Below the pieces are notes generated by a model. It was given only the letters and a program-made list of their open reading frames with translations, was not told where the DNA came from and searched no databases. From NCBI GenBank assembly GCA_017524805.1, contig JAFXUX010000003.1:1-63832 (forward strand): 63,832 bases of DNA, read 5' to 3'. Made by a program: the position numbers and the translations under genes. This document shows, one piece after another, positions 47,192 to 57,067 of the stretch. Origin of the DNA: Candidatus Methanomethylophilaceae archaeon. Lineage in GTDB: Archaea; Thermoplasmatota; Thermoplasmata; Methanomassiliicoccales; Methanomethylophilaceae. Each line of letters opens with the position of its first letter. The first letter of the stretch is position 1.

Positions 47192-48475
47192 ATGAGCACC
47201 ATCATGGAAGAAGCCTGCAGAGGCGAGATCACGCCTCTGATGAGAAAGATCGCGGAGAACGAAGGGGTCAGCGCCGAATTCATAAGGAACGGGATAGCAT
47301 CGGGACGCATCTGCGCGCCGCACAACCCCGTGCATGACGCCAAACCTGCCGCAATCGGCGAAGGGCTGTCCATCAAAGTGAACGTAAACCTTGGTACGTC
47401 CCGCGACATGGCCGACCTTGACGCCGAATTGAAGAAGCTGAAGGTCGCCATGAAATACGGGGCGGACGCGGTGATGGACCTGAGCACCGGAGGGGACATA
47501 GACGCGATAAGGAGGAAGATCATCTCCGAATGCCCCGTGATGATGGGGTCCGTCCCCATATATCAGACCGGAGTGATGGCCGCCAGAAAAAAGGCGATAG
47601 TCGAGATGACCGAGGACGACATATTCAACGGCATCGAGAAGCACGCCAAAGACGGGATGGACTTCATGACGGTCCATTGCGGGATAACCAAGGAAAGCGT
47701 GGGGTGGCTCAGCAAAAGCGGCAGAACGACGGACGTTGTGTCCAGAGGGGGATCGTTCCTCACCGCATGGATCCTTCACAACGGGGAAGAGAACCCCCTC
47801 TACAAGAATTTCGATTATCTTCTCGATCTCGCGAGGGAATACGAGTTCACGCTGTCCCTCGGAGACGGATTCAGGCCCGGATGCATAGACGACGCCTCCG
47901 ACCAGGCGCAGATCTCTGAGCTGATGACTCTCGGCCACCTGGTTGTAAGGGCCAGAGAGGCTGGTGTGCAGAGCATGGTGGAAGGCCCTGGGCACGTTCC
48001 GCTGGACCAGGTGGCCATGAACATGCGCCTGGAGAAGAGGATGTGCCATGACGCCCCGTTTTACGTGCTGGGGCCGCTGGTGACCGACATAGCGCCCGGA
48101 TACGACCACATAGTCGGAGCCATAGGCGGAGCGGTCGCCACCCAGAACGGAGCCGATTTCCTGTGCTACCTGACGCCGGCGGAGCACCTGTCCCTGCCGG
48201 ATGCCGACGACGTCAAAGAGGGCGTCATAGCCTCGAAGATCGCGGCCCACGTCGGGGACCTCTGCAGGGGCATCGGAAGGGAGCGCGACACCAAGATGGC
48301 GAAGGCCAGGAAAGCGCTGGATTGGAACGCGATGTTCGACATCTGCATCGACGAGGAGAAGGCCAGAAGGTACAGATGCCGCGGGTGCACCGAGGAGAGC
48401 GAAGGATGCTCCATGTGCGGAGACATCTGCGCCATAAAGATCGTGGACACCTACATGAAAAAGGGCGGAAACTGA
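47192..48475 (+). CDS. thiC: phosphomethylpyrimidine synthase
   Basis: 427 residues, the archaeal length. It converts aminoimidazole ribotide to the thiamine pyrimidine by radical SAM chemistry. The C-terminal cluster-binding segment CRGCTEESEGCSMCGDIC, the metal/substrate region MVEGPGHVPLDQ, and YEFTLSLGDGFRPGC and GIGRERDTKMAKARKALDW are all present. It shares the aminoimidazole ribotide intermediate with purM at 30908. I could not find a TPP-riboswitch pattern in the ~100-base leader. Confidence 0.95.
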   Translation: MSTIMEEACRGEITPLMRKIAENEGVSAEFIRNGIASGRICAPHNPVHDAKPAAIGEGLSIKVNVNLGTSRDMADLDAELKKLKVAMKYGADAVMDLSTGGDIDAIRRKIISECPVMMGSVPIYQTGVMAARKKAIVEMTEDDIFNGIEKHAKDGMDFMTVHCGITKESVGWLSKSGRTTDVVSRGGSFLTAWILHNGEENPLYKNFDYLLDLAREYEFTLSLGDGFRPGCIDDASDQAQISELMTLGHLVVRAREAGVQSMVEGPGHVPLDQVAMNMRLEKRMCHDAPFYVLGPLVTDIAPGYDHIVGAIGGAVATQNGADFLCYLTPAEHLSLPDADDVKEGVIASKIAAHVGDLCRGIGRERDTKMAKARKALDWNAMFDICIDEEKARRYRCRGCTEESEGCSMCGDICAIKIVDTYMKKGGN

Positions 48476-48519
48476 GGGCAGACAAGCCTGGACCGCAATA
48501 CGGTTGGGAATGCAGAAAA

Positions 48520-48594
48520 TGGAGCCACTGGAGGGGATCGAACCCCCGGCCTGCGGTTTACGAAACCGCCGCTATACCCCTAAGCCACAGTGGC
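48520..48594 (-). tRNA. tRNA-Thr (CGT)
   Basis: On the minus strand GCCACTG and CAGTGGC form the acceptor stem, with a T discriminator and an encoded CCA. The anticodon stem GCGGT/ACCGC holds loop TTCGTAA, giving CGT. The T loop is TTCGATC. Confidence 0.95.
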
Positions 48595-48642
48595 CTCAGC
48601 TACTGCAAAGAATGATACTATAAAAACCGTGTTGCATGTCCA

Positions 48643-49452
48643 TCATAGGCGATATGCTGGGAACATTTCCCTGAATACTACCGCATCCTTCTCTATCAGC
48701 GGCGACTCGCAGATGAACGTGCATTCCTGCTTGGAATCCTGGAGGATGTCGGCCAGAATCTGAAGGTCAGGTTCCTTCGTTTCCAGCGGCAGATGGGATA
48801 TATCCCCTTTTTCGCCGTATTTTATGCAGCTGATATGGAAATGCGCGATATCTCCGCACAGTGGGAAGAATTGCCCTATCAGATCGCGCATGTCGGCCTC
48901 CGTCTTCAGGCATCCGCGCCCGCGGGCGTGCACATGCGCCACATCCAGCACCGGCCTCACGCCATCGACGGAATCCATGATCTTGCCGATTTCTTCAAGG
49001 GTCCCGAACTGCCCCAATTTTCCCATGGTCTCCACGCCGAGGATGACGTCTTTGATCCCCTCGTCGTCAAGGATGTCCTTGCACTTGGACAGGCCCTCTA
49101 TGACCGACGGGAGGGCCGTCTCGGGCGATTTCCCATAAGAAGCGGCGTGTATCACTATCAGATATGCTCCGAGATGGTGGGCAGCCCTAGCGGTGCTGGT
49201 GACGTAGTCCACGCTCTTCTCCCTGGTCTCAGGGTTCTCGGAATTGAAGCTTATGAAATACGGCGCGTGGCAGCTTAGCCTTATATCCAGTTCCTTGGCT
49301 TTGGCGCCTATTTCATCGGCTCTCTCGGGCCTGATGCGTGCCCCGCGGACGAACTCCACCTCCAATGCGTCCAAACCTATGCTTCTGGTGTATTCCAACG
49401 ACTTCTCCGGCGTCTTCCCAGCCGACGGATATCCTGCGGGCCCGAATCTCAT
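48643..49452 (-). CDS. endonuclease IV / xylose isomerase-like TIM-barrel protein
   Basis: 269 residues. The start is the ATG at 49452 (MRFGPAGYPS), with AAGGAA upstream and a TTTATAT element 30 bases away. Motifs of the AP-endonuclease 2 barrel are visible: LSCHAPYFISF, LGAYLIVIHAASYG, ILGVETMGK, PVLDVAHVHARG, HFHISCI and a late ICESP. These carry the His, Glu and Asp metal ligands. It is likely a DNA-repair nuclease at abasic sites, though archaeal relatives are not always tested. It is downstream of tRNA-Thr on the same strand. Confidence 0.85.
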   Translation of the reverse strand: MRFGPAGYPSAGKTPEKSLEYTRSIGLDALEVEFVRGARIRPERADEIGAKAKELDIRLSCHAPYFISFNSENPETREKSVDYVTSTARAAHHLGAYLIVIHAASYGKSPETALPSVIEGLSKCKDILDDEGIKDVILGVETMGKLGQFGTLEEIGKIMDSVDGVRPVLDVAHVHARGRGCLKTEADMRDLIGQFFPLCGDIAHFHISCIKYGEKGDISHLPLETKEPDLQILADILQDSKQECTFICESPLIEKDAVVFREMFPAYRL

Positions 49453-49577
49453 GCGCTTCCTTAATGCGCTATCCATATAAAACAGGGGCAAGGAATCATA
49501 TTGCGCTTCAACATAGTATTTCATTGGAAGTCGAAAGGAAAATCGGGGCGGACGGCCTGCCCCCGGTTTTGCCGGCA

Positions 49578-49808
49578 TCAGGGGACCAAATAATGGAACC
49601 CGGAACCAGCCTCAAAGACCTTCCTGACCAGGTCCGCGGCCGTATTCTTGGCCTTGGCGCCGATGGCATCATGGAAGGCAATCTAGTAGAACGCGTTGCC
49701 GCCGATCTTCGACACGGACGTAACAATCTCGACGTGCTCCGGACGGGAGCAGTACGCAAACACGCTCACGCGGATGGTTTCCACGCCTTCGCACACGGTC
49801 AGCACCAT
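49578..49808 (-). CDS. small protein with in-frame TAG at codon 42 (Pyl candidate or pseudogene)
   Basis: From the ATG at 49808 the frame reads VLTVCEGVETIRVSVFAYCS, then SVSKIGGNAFY, a TAG at 49685-49683, then IAFHDAIGAKAKN and ADLVRKVFEAG to a TGA at 49578. That is 76 codons, with protein-like sequence on both sides of the amber. Upstream, another frame (49930 to about 49825) also reads like protein (MADPNPADATTGCKCRG, then IRCTANFAKR). The true gene may therefore be longer and frameshifted as well, which would make it a pseudogene. No known family recognised. Confidence 0.42.
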
Positions 49809-49966
49809 GACGGCGATGTGGCCTCAGCCTCTTTGCAAAGTTTGCGGTGCACCTTATCTGGCCCCGGCATTTACAGCCTGTCGTCGCGTCCGCCGGATTG
49901 GGATCGGCCATTATTGCATTGCCATCGCTTTTGAAGATACATAACGGAACACGGTCTGCCGGGGCA

Positions 49967-50404
49967 TCAGCGCCGCAGTTTCGCATCCGTTGCCATTCCG
50001 CGGAACGATCGGCCCGTCCGTTGATCCGTCCCGGGATAGCAGGAGCATTTGGGAGGCGGAGAGCCTGTCTGCGCCAGGAATTCCCTGTCAAGAAGCCCCG
50101 TTTTCCTGAATGTCCCGCACAGCTTGCACATCTCGACTGAGGGATCGGCGTTTTCCTCCGCGATTCTGCGGGCCGATTCCCGGATGGCTTCCATGAAAAT
50201 GATGCCTGCCGGATCCTCGGGATCGAACTCCGGCCTGGTCCCCCTCTTCTTCCCGATGTATTGGGACACAGCAGCGTCGCTCATGCCGAACTTTCTGGCG
50301 ACGTCCGCCTGGCTCATGCCGTGGGATCCTACGAGCTCCACCGCCAGCTCGCGGCGTATCATCGGCAAGGCATGCCATACGATGAGTTCGCATGGTATCT
50401 TCAT
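49967..50404 (-). CDS. helix-turn-helix regulator with C-terminal cysteine cluster
   Basis: 145 residues from the ATG at 50404 (MKIPCELIVWHALPMIRREL). The helix-turn-helix is GMSQADVARKFGMSDAAVSQYI. The C-terminal half has cysteines in a pattern that suggests a metal or Fe-S site: MCKLCGTF and KCSCYPG. The overall form matches small archaeal regulators found in Thermoplasmatota. The last ~20 residues are basic and may be a tail. A TTAAATAT element is ~30 bases upstream of the start. It lies between the amber-interrupted small ORF and the large Lhr-type helicase. Confidence 0.75.
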   Translation of the reverse strand: MKIPCELIVWHALPMIRRELAVELVGSHGMSQADVARKFGMSDAAVSQYIGKKRGTRPEFDPEDPAGIIFMEAIRESARRIAEENADPSVEMCKLCGTFRKTGLLDREFLAQTGSPPPKCSCYPGTDQRTGRSFRGMATDAKLRR

Positions 50405-50440
50405 CGTCAAATGAACCTGCCAACCGATATTTAACACCGC

Positions 50441-53400
50441 TCAGGCGCCGGGATTGAACTTGATGTATGATTCCGACACGCTCCAATCGTCATCCTCGCG
50501 CTGCCTCTCGGTCTCCAGGCTCACGCCGGATATCTCCGCGACGCTCTTGAGGATCGCCATGGCGCGGTCGGAGCCTTCGAATTCCTCGACTTTGACGCCG
50601 GTCGGGCAGACCTTGCCCTTGAACGATCCCACGGGGCGGGTCCCGCTGAATATCAGGCATTTTCCGGATGTGACCTCCCCCTTCAAAAGGGACCTGAGGT
50701 AGATGTGCAGATTGTCCTGGGTATTGAGGAGGAACGTATCCGTGAACGGCTCCGGATCTTTGCCGACGTCCTCGGCGATCATCCACCTCAGCGCGGGATC
50801 CCCCTCCAGGAAGAACCCTTTTTTTAGGAATCCCTCGTCCTCGAGGCTTCTGAGGGCGGCCCTGACCGTCGGCATCCTGACCGCCATGAACGACGACAGC
50901 TCCTCCGCCGAGAATACGCCGAAGAACCTGAAATGCATCTTCGCAATCTCTTTGGCCGCTTCGTACTGGCTCATGCCGTTGTTGGGGACCAGATTGTACA
51001 GGGAATCCCCGTCCTGATAAAGCACCGACGATTTCGACAGGAAATTCAGGGCTTCGGATGTTATGTCTATGGAGTATTGGGAGCGGTCGACTATCTCCCT
51101 CTTCGACACGGGCTGCCTGTCCTTGATCAGCCTGAAAATGTCCGAGGCCGGGCCTTCGATCTTGGCCGCTTTCTCCGCGCGGAAGATTGGGGCGCACTTC
51201 AGAGTGGTGAAGCCTAGGAAAGATGGCGAAAGAGTCATCTTCACGACGTCGCCCCTTTCCAAAAGCCTCTTCATGCCGGTCTTGTCAATGACGCGTGGGG
51301 TGAGCTCCTGGTCGTTGCGGATGTATCCGCGGGCGTCCATCGCCTCCGCGGCCGTGCGGAATCTGTCGGCCTTGGCGATGCGCTGCTTGCGGAATATGTA
51401 GCCAAGCATATCCTGCATGCTTATGGTCCAGGGGACGAAATCTCCCATCGCCCAGAACCCGTTGACGAAGCTGTAGCCGGCCTCTTTGAGAGCAGAGCGT
51501 TTTTCCTTATCCAATTCCGCGGCGTCGACACCCAGGATCTCTCTGATGCGGAGGATGTCGCAGCCTTTCATGCGGAAGTATCCCATCATATGCTCCAACG
51601 CGGCCAGAGCCTCAGGGAGCAGGTCTGGGGAATTCAGATCCATGGCGCGGATCTCCACGCACCCGGACATCTCCCACATCTCGACGGCGCCGCATACTGC
51701 GTTGCCCCTCACTATGGGATACACCCATCTGTCCCCGTAGCGCGAAGCTATCTCCGCCCATTTAGACCCGATGTCCGGATCGGAAAGGGCGATGACTTTC
51801 AGCGGGAGTTCGGGCATCGGCATCCTTTCGAGGTTTGGTATCTCGGACGACATAATCGCCATCTGGGACTGCCCCTCGCCCACGGTGATTATCTCCGCGC
51901 CGAGCTCCGGAATCAGCGCCTCTATAGTATCCAAAGGCACATCCACCAGATATCTCAGCGAGCTGACGGGGATCGGGCCGTATGCTTTGATCGCCCTCCC
52001 CAGAAGGTCCCGCGTGGGATCGCCGGATACCTCTGACGGGCGGTACACGGCATATACGTTCTCGGTTCCCCAATCCTCCCTCTCGTCGAAATCGCGTATG
52101 ACCAGCAGTGAACGGTCCAGACGCATGACGGCGTCCTTCACCTCGCCTTTGTCCGCGCCCAGAGCGGCGGACAGCTGCCTCATCGTGGCCCTTCCCATGC
52201 CGTCGATCATGTTCAGGACGGCCAGGTCACCGGGCTGGATCTCCTCGCGCCTCAGAGCGGCGTACTTGTCGCCTTCCTCCTTCAGCACGTACCTTACCCT
52301 TCCCCTGACGAACCTGCCCAGAAGGAGCTCCCCGGATTTCCTCATGGAATGCCATTCGTTCAGGTCGAAGCCCCTCACTCTGTTGTACACGTCCATCTCG
52401 CTTCCGGCGCTGCCGTAGAAATCGAAATACGAGCGTATGTCCGGGAAATCGTTTCCTTTGGAGAGCCTATAACGCTCCACGGTGTCGTAATCGAACACGT
52501 TCTTCTTGCCGGAGCGGAGCCTCATGTGGTCCAGCTTCAGCATGTACTGGTCGTTCTCGGAGATCAGGAAGCGGCCCTTGGAGACTTCTCCTGAAGCCAC
52601 CAGCGATTCCAGGGAAGCGAAGGCCTCGTCGTCCGGAAGCGAAAGCGCGAACGCGGCTTCCTGAACGGTCGCCGGCGAGAAGCAATCCAGATACCTCAGC
52701 ATTATGCGGTCCACGGCGGCTTTGACCTCCACCTCAGGATATTCGGCGAGAGCGAAAGTCCATTTCCCGCGTCCGTCCACGTCTGTGCGGCGGACTTTGT
52801 ACATGGACTCCAGCTTTCTCAGGCTCCTCAGGACGGCGTCTTCGCTGGCCTCCAGCGCCTCCGCGATCTCTGATATGGAAGAGCCTTCGCCGACCCTGGC
52901 CAGAACGTCCTCGTCCATATCCGTCAGGCGGCGCTCCTTGCGGGTGGCTGCCGCATAGTATGGGATCTCGGATGCGACCATGATGTGGACGTCGTCCATG
53001 TATACTGTGCCGATGGATCCGTCTCTGAGAAGCTCCCTCACCCAGCCGTCCACGACTTTCTTGTCTTCGTCGGTGTAAGTGTATACGTTGCGCCCGCGCT
53101 CGCGGATGGCTTGGAGAGGGCCGGTCCTCATCAGAAGCTTCGGGATGTCATCCTTGGAAGAGATGCGGGGCGCTTTCTGCGCGAAATACGGGATTATCTG
53201 GTCCTCAGTGAACTCGAACTCGCTCACGGAGTCGCCCAGCGCGCGATACAGGACTTTGCGGTGGAGCTCCCTGAGAAGTGCGGAACGGTCCTCCATCAGG
53301 ACTATATCGGAGAAACCTGAGAGGATGGCGGAATGGGCGAACGGAGAAGGCGTCCCTCCATAGTGGATCAGCCTCAGACCCATCCTGCCGGAATCCAGGA

Positions 53401-55804
53401 GATTCAGAACGTATTCCGCGTTCCTGATGTCCATATCGTCCTCCATCACCTCGCGGTAAGTCTCCTCGATGACAGGGACGTCCTCCATATCCTCCAGCAT
53501 CTCGAGGAGATAGCTGGACCGGACCTGCTGCCTGTTGACGGATATGGGCTTCCCCCTGTAATTGCGGAGGATCATGAAGCTGCGGGCGGCGGTGTGCCTG
53601 AACCTCAGCTTGAATATCTCGGAGTCTTTGAGGGATTTCCTGAGCACCTGCTCCAGCTCCGACGACCTTATCAGCCCCGGAATCAGTCCCATGTCGAATT
53701 TCCTGGGGCAGCCGAGCATGAAGCTGTCGTCGGATATCGTCACCGAGACGTTGGCGCCGATCATGGCGGTCATCCTGTACGCATATGCGCGGGACAGAGC
53801 GTCGTTCACCCTGCGGCCGAATGGGAAATGGAAGACCAGCTTCTGGTTGCCGGAAGGGTCTATGTACTCCTCCACGGCGAGGCAGTCGCAATCCGGGATG
53901 AAACCCGCGACGGCCTCCTGCTCCCTGAAATAAGATAGGATCGAACGGGCGGAACCTGCGTTGACGTCGAACTCCTCAGAGATCGATTTCACAGCCTTGG
54001 AATCGGGATCCTTGATGCGGGACGCCATCTCCTTCCTGAACATGGCTATGTCCATTGACAGATCGAAGCTGCGGGGAAGCATCTCGCCCGCCCAGGAAGG
54101 CACGGTGGGCTTCCTTCCGTTGGCCTCTTTGACGTAGGCCGTCATGCCTTTGGAGCGGACGAACTCGAACGAGCGGCCTCCCAGAACGAAGACATCCCTG
54201 GGCGACAGCCTCTCAACGAATTTCTCGGACAGCTCCCCGGCCATGGTCCCGTGGCTTGTGATGACCCTGTAATTCGCTTCCTCGGGGATCGTCCCCAAGT
54301 TCATAAAGTAGATCATGCGGGAGCCTTTCTTCTTCCCGAACTGCTTTTCTTCCTCGTCATACCATATCTTGGAATAGACGCCTTCAAAGTCGTCCTTGCT
54401 CCCCAGGTATCTGAGGACGCTGTCGAATTTCTCCCGGGGAAGGTTGCGATAGCAGTAGGAGCCTTTCACAAGGTTGTAGGCCTCATCGGTATCCCACCTC
54501 TTGTCCAGGCTCATTCCCACGACGGTCTGCGACAGCACATCCAGGCAATTCTCCGGTATGCCCACGCGGTCCACGTCGCTGCGATGGGCGGCGCGGCACA
54601 GCACGGCGCATTCCACCAGATCGTCAGGATCGAACACCAGAAGACGGCCTTTCGCGATCTTGCCGAAGCTGTGCCCGCTCCTTCCGATTCTTTGCAGCCC
54701 TTTCGCGACGGATTTCGGGGACCCGATCTGGCACACCAGATCCACGGAACCTATGTCTATCCCGAGCTCCAGAGAAGTGGAGGAAACCACGCATTTGATC
54801 TCCCCGCGCTTGAGGCGCTCCTCGACGTCCAGCCTTATCTCCTTCCCCAAGGAGCTGTGGTGGACCTCGATGTTGTCCAGTCCCCTCTCCTTCAGCTTGT
54901 ATACGACGCTCTCCGCGCCTGAGCGGGTGTTCGTAAAGACCAGAGTCGTTTCGTGCTGGTCTATGAGCTCCTTCAGAGCGTCGTACATCATGGAATTCAC
55001 GATGTCCGAAGATAGAGCGGTCATATCGTTCGCAGGGCATATGACCTTCAAATCCAGCTCCTTCTTGGAGCCGGACTCTATGAGCACAGCATCCCTGGAG
55101 GTGCCGTCCGGATTGCTTCCGACCAGATATCCTGCTATCTCCTCTATCGGAGCCAAAGTGGCGGACAGGCCTATGCGTGTGAACTCGCCGTCGCAATGTG
55201 CTCTCAGACGCTCCAGCGTGAGGGAAAGGAACGCGCCTCTCTTGGAATCGCATATGTCGTGGATCTCATCCAGAATGACCCATTCGACTTTCTTGAACGA
55301 TTCCCTGAACTTCGGGGCCGCGAGAATCAGCGCCATGCTTTCCGGGGTAGTTATCAGAATGTGGGGCGGATGGCGGACCATCTTCTGCCTGTCGGTCTGG
55401 CTGGTGTCGCCGGATCTTACGGCCACCCTGATGTCCGGCACGTTCATGCCGTGGGCGGCGGCGACTTCCCTCATCTCCGCCAGAGGGGTGTTGAGATTGC
55501 GGTTGACGTCGTTGGCGAGGGCTTTGAGCGGGGATATGTAGATGCAATACACGCGCTCTTCCAGGGTCCCTTCCCTGGCGTAGCGGGTGAGTTCGTTGAT
55601 GATGCTCGTGAATGCCGTGAGAGTCTTTCCCGAGCCGGTCGGTGACGAGACGAGAACGTTGCGGCGCTGATGAATGACCGGTATCGCCTTTGCCTGCGGT
55701 ATCGTGAGATCATCGAACTTCTCGTTGAACCACGTTGAGATCAAAGGCTCCATCATACCCATGACTTCACCTTTGGTATAGGCCCTGTCTATTCTCTCGA
55801 TCAT
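50441..55804 (-). CDS. very large Lhr-type helicase (1787 residues)
   Basis: Residues ~1-870 form an Lhr-like core: motif I SPTGSGKTLTAF, motif II DEIHDICD, motif III LSATLAP, motif VI LQRIGRSGHSFG, then the winged-helix and beta-rich region. Residues ~870-1787 are rich in repeated winged-helix-like units (EDAVLRSLRKLESMYKV, ATMRQLSAALGADKGEV, MPTVRAALRSLEDEGFL). This resembles the extended C-terminus of bacterial Lhr (~1500 residues) but is longer still. It probably remodels DNA during repair. It is a second Lhr family member in this window, distinct from 18352-21096. Confidence 0.88.
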   Translation of the reverse strand: MIERIDRAYTKGEVMGMMEPLISTWFNEKFDDLTIPQAKAIPVIHQRRNVLVSSPTGSGKTLTAFTSIINELTRYAREGTLEERVYCIYISPLKALANDVNRNLNTPLAEMREVAAAHGMNVPDIRVAVRSGDTSQTDRQKMVRHPPHILITTPESMALILAAPKFRESFKKVEWVILDEIHDICDSKRGAFLSLTLERLRAHCDGEFTRIGLSATLAPIEEIAGYLVGSNPDGTSRDAVLIESGSKKELDLKVICPANDMTALSSDIVNSMMYDALKELIDQHETTLVFTNTRSGAESVVYKLKERGLDNIEVHHSSLGKEIRLDVEERLKRGEIKCVVSSTSLELGIDIGSVDLVCQIGSPKSVAKGLQRIGRSGHSFGKIAKGRLLVFDPDDLVECAVLCRAAHRSDVDRVGIPENCLDVLSQTVVGMSLDKRWDTDEAYNLVKGSYCYRNLPREKFDSVLRYLGSKDDFEGVYSKIWYDEEEKQFGKKKGSRMIYFMNLGTIPEEANYRVITSHGTMAGELSEKFVERLSPRDVFVLGGRSFEFVRSKGMTAYVKEANGRKPTVPSWAGEMLPRSFDLSMDIAMFRKEMASRIKDPDSKAVKSISEEFDVNAGSARSILSYFREQEAVAGFIPDCDCLAVEEYIDPSGNQKLVFHFPFGRRVNDALSRAYAYRMTAMIGANVSVTISDDSFMLGCPRKFDMGLIPGLIRSSELEQVLRKSLKDSEIFKLRFRHTAARSFMILRNYRGKPISVNRQQVRSSYLLEMLEDMEDVPVIEETYREVMEDDMDIRNAEYVLNLLDSGRMGLRLIHYGGTPSPFAHSAILSGFSDIVLMEDRSALLRELHRKVLYRALGDSVSEFEFTEDQIIPYFAQKAPRISSKDDIPKLLMRTGPLQAIRERGRNVYTYTDEDKKVVDGWVRELLRDGSIGTVYMDDVHIMVASEIPYYAAATRKERRLTDMDEDVLARVGEGSSISEIAEALEASEDAVLRSLRKLESMYKVRRTDVDGRGKWTFALAEYPEVEVKAAVDRIMLRYLDCFSPATVQEAAFALSLPDDEAFASLESLVASGEVSKGRFLISENDQYMLKLDHMRLRSGKKNVFDYDTVERYRLSKGNDFPDIRSYFDFYGSAGSEMDVYNRVRGFDLNEWHSMRKSGELLLGRFVRGRVRYVLKEEGDKYAALRREEIQPGDLAVLNMIDGMGRATMRQLSAALGADKGEVKDAVMRLDRSLLVIRDFDEREDWGTENVYAVYRPSEVSGDPTRDLLGRAIKAYGPIPVSSLRYLVDVPLDTIEALIPELGAEIITVGEGQSQMAIMSSEIPNLERMPMPELPLKVIALSDPDIGSKWAEIASRYGDRWVYPIVRGNAVCGAVEMWEMSGCVEIRAMDLNSPDLLPEALAALEHMMGYFRMKGCDILRIREILGVDAAELDKEKRSALKEAGYSFVNGFWAMGDFVPWTISMQDMLGYIFRKQRIAKADRFRTAAEAMDARGYIRNDQELTPRVIDKTGMKRLLERGDVVKMTLSPSFLGFTTLKCAPIFRAEKAAKIEGPASDIFRLIKDRQPVSKREIVDRSQYSIDITSEALNFLSKSSVLYQDGDSLYNLVPNNGMSQYEAAKEIAKMHFRFFGVFSAEELSSFMAVRMPTVRAALRSLEDEGFLKKGFFLEGDPALRWMIAEDVGKDPEPFTDTFLLNTQDNLHIYLRSLLKGEVTSGKCLIFSGTRPVGSFKGKVCPTGVKVEEFEGSDRAMAILKSVAEISGVSLETERQREDDDWSVSESYIKFNPGA

Positions 55805-55905
55805 CCGACCACAATCGCATAGCCTATGATTGGATGCAATATAAACATTATTGATTGCTCACAATTAACCGTAAATCCTCCGAAAACGTATTAGATTTCC
55901 ATACC

Positions 55906-56511
55906 ATGCAAGGTGGCATGAGACACTTGGCGTTTCCCGCTGCGACCGTTGCGATCGTGGTTTTGGCGGCGCTCTTGCCGTTCGCATCTTTTGCCGAAGG
56001 CGGCGGAGAAAGCGCCACTTTCATCGAGGGATACGTCTCCAGCGACATCAAAGGGGAGAATACCTTCCTCAAAAACGCCGAGATAACCGCTGTAAGCAGC
56101 AACGGAACCATATACAGGTCCACCACCGATTCCAAAGGCTTCTTCAGCCTCCCATGCCCAAAAGGAGAATATTCAATTTCGGTGGAATGCAAGGGGTTCA
56201 AGCAAGTGGATTTCGGGAATGTCTCCGCAGGCGGGCCTCCGCTTTATGTCACCCTCGACATGAGAAGCAGCGAAGCGATCTGGGGCATGGATACCCCGCA
56301 CGCCCTGCAGGTCCTTGGGATAGTCATCCTTCTCATCATCGTCGGCGTCGGCATGGCCGTATTCCTGATATGCAAGAGAAAGAGAGCCAATGCCGCCACG
56401 GTCATCGGGCCCTTACCCGAAGAGAAAGGCAGCACCGAAGACTCGGACGACATCGGCTATGGCGAAGAGGATGGGGACGAATACGTCAAGAACGGGATCA
56501 ATTACCCCTGA
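55906..56511 (+). CDS. membrane-anchored protein with carboxypeptidase-regulatory-like domain
   Basis: 201 residues. A signal peptide (FPAATVAIVVLAALLPFASFA) is followed by a ~80-residue beta-sandwich of the CarboxypepD_reg type: FIEGYVSSDIK, then TTDSKGFFSLPCPKGEYSI and VECKGFKQ. A C-terminal helix (LGIVILLIIVGVGMAVFLIC) then anchors it, leaving a basic and acidic cytoplasmic tail. It is exposed outside the cell; ligand unknown. The start is either 55906 or 55918, the latter with AAGGTGG directly before it. Confidence 0.75.
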   Translation: MQGGMRHLAFPAATVAIVVLAALLPFASFAEGGGESATFIEGYVSSDIKGENTFLKNAEITAVSSNGTIYRSTTDSKGFFSLPCPKGEYSISVECKGFKQVDFGNVSAGGPPLYVTLDMRSSEAIWGMDTPHALQVLGIVILLIIVGVGMAVFLICKRKRANAATVIGPLPEEKGSTEDSDDIGYGEEDGDEYVKNGINYP

Positions 56512-57067
56512 CCAGGGACTCCGAGACCCTCTTGTAAAGGCTGTTCCCTTCCGCGTCCATGGCGACGATGAGAGGGCCGAACCTATCCGTTTCGAAGCGC
56601 CACATGGCTTCCGCCATCCCTAAGTCGAGCCATTCCACGCCGGAGCATCTTTTGAGCCCTTCCGCGTACGATATCGCTACCCCGCCGGTGGCAGCCAGAT
56701 ATACGCAGCCGACTTCCTTCATGGCTTCTGCGACCCCGTCTGACATCCCGCCCTTGCCTATGATGGCGCGGATATGGAATCTGCGGATCATCTCGGGCTC
56801 CAGCTTGTTCATCCTGGCGGAGGTGGTGGGCCCTGCTGCCAAGACCTTCCATTCTCCGGCGTCGTTCTTGGCCATTATCGGACCGCAATGGAACAGGGTG
56901 GCGCCTTCCAACCCCTGAGGCAGAGGCTTGCCTTCCTTTGCGTATTCCAGGGCGCGGATGTGCATCTCGTCGCGGCCGGTTATGACGGAACCGAAGAGAT
57001 ACACGGTGTCCCCGAGCTTCAGCGATCTTGCATCAGTTTCTGTGAGAGGGGCGGTGAACGACCTCAT
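56498..57067 (-). CDS. fumarate hydratase class I, beta subunit (C-terminal domain)
   Basis: 189 residues. The C-terminal domain of class I fumarase or tartrate dehydratase occurs as a separate subunit in archaea. Motifs are LKLGDTVYLFGSVITGRDEMH, FHCGPIM, AAGPTTSARM and IGKGGMSDG. With the alpha subunit it hydrates fumarate to malate. Its start overlaps the alpha stop (ATGA). Confidence 0.93.
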   Translation of the reverse strand: MRSFTAPLTETDARSLKLGDTVYLFGSVITGRDEMHIRALEYAKEGKPLPQGLEGATLFHCGPIMAKNDAGEWKVLAAGPTTSARMNKLEPEMIRRFHIRAIIGKGGMSDGVAEAMKEVGCVYLAATGGVAISYAEGLKRCSGVEWLDLGMAEAMWRFETDRFGPLIVAMDAEGNSLYKRVSESLVRGN

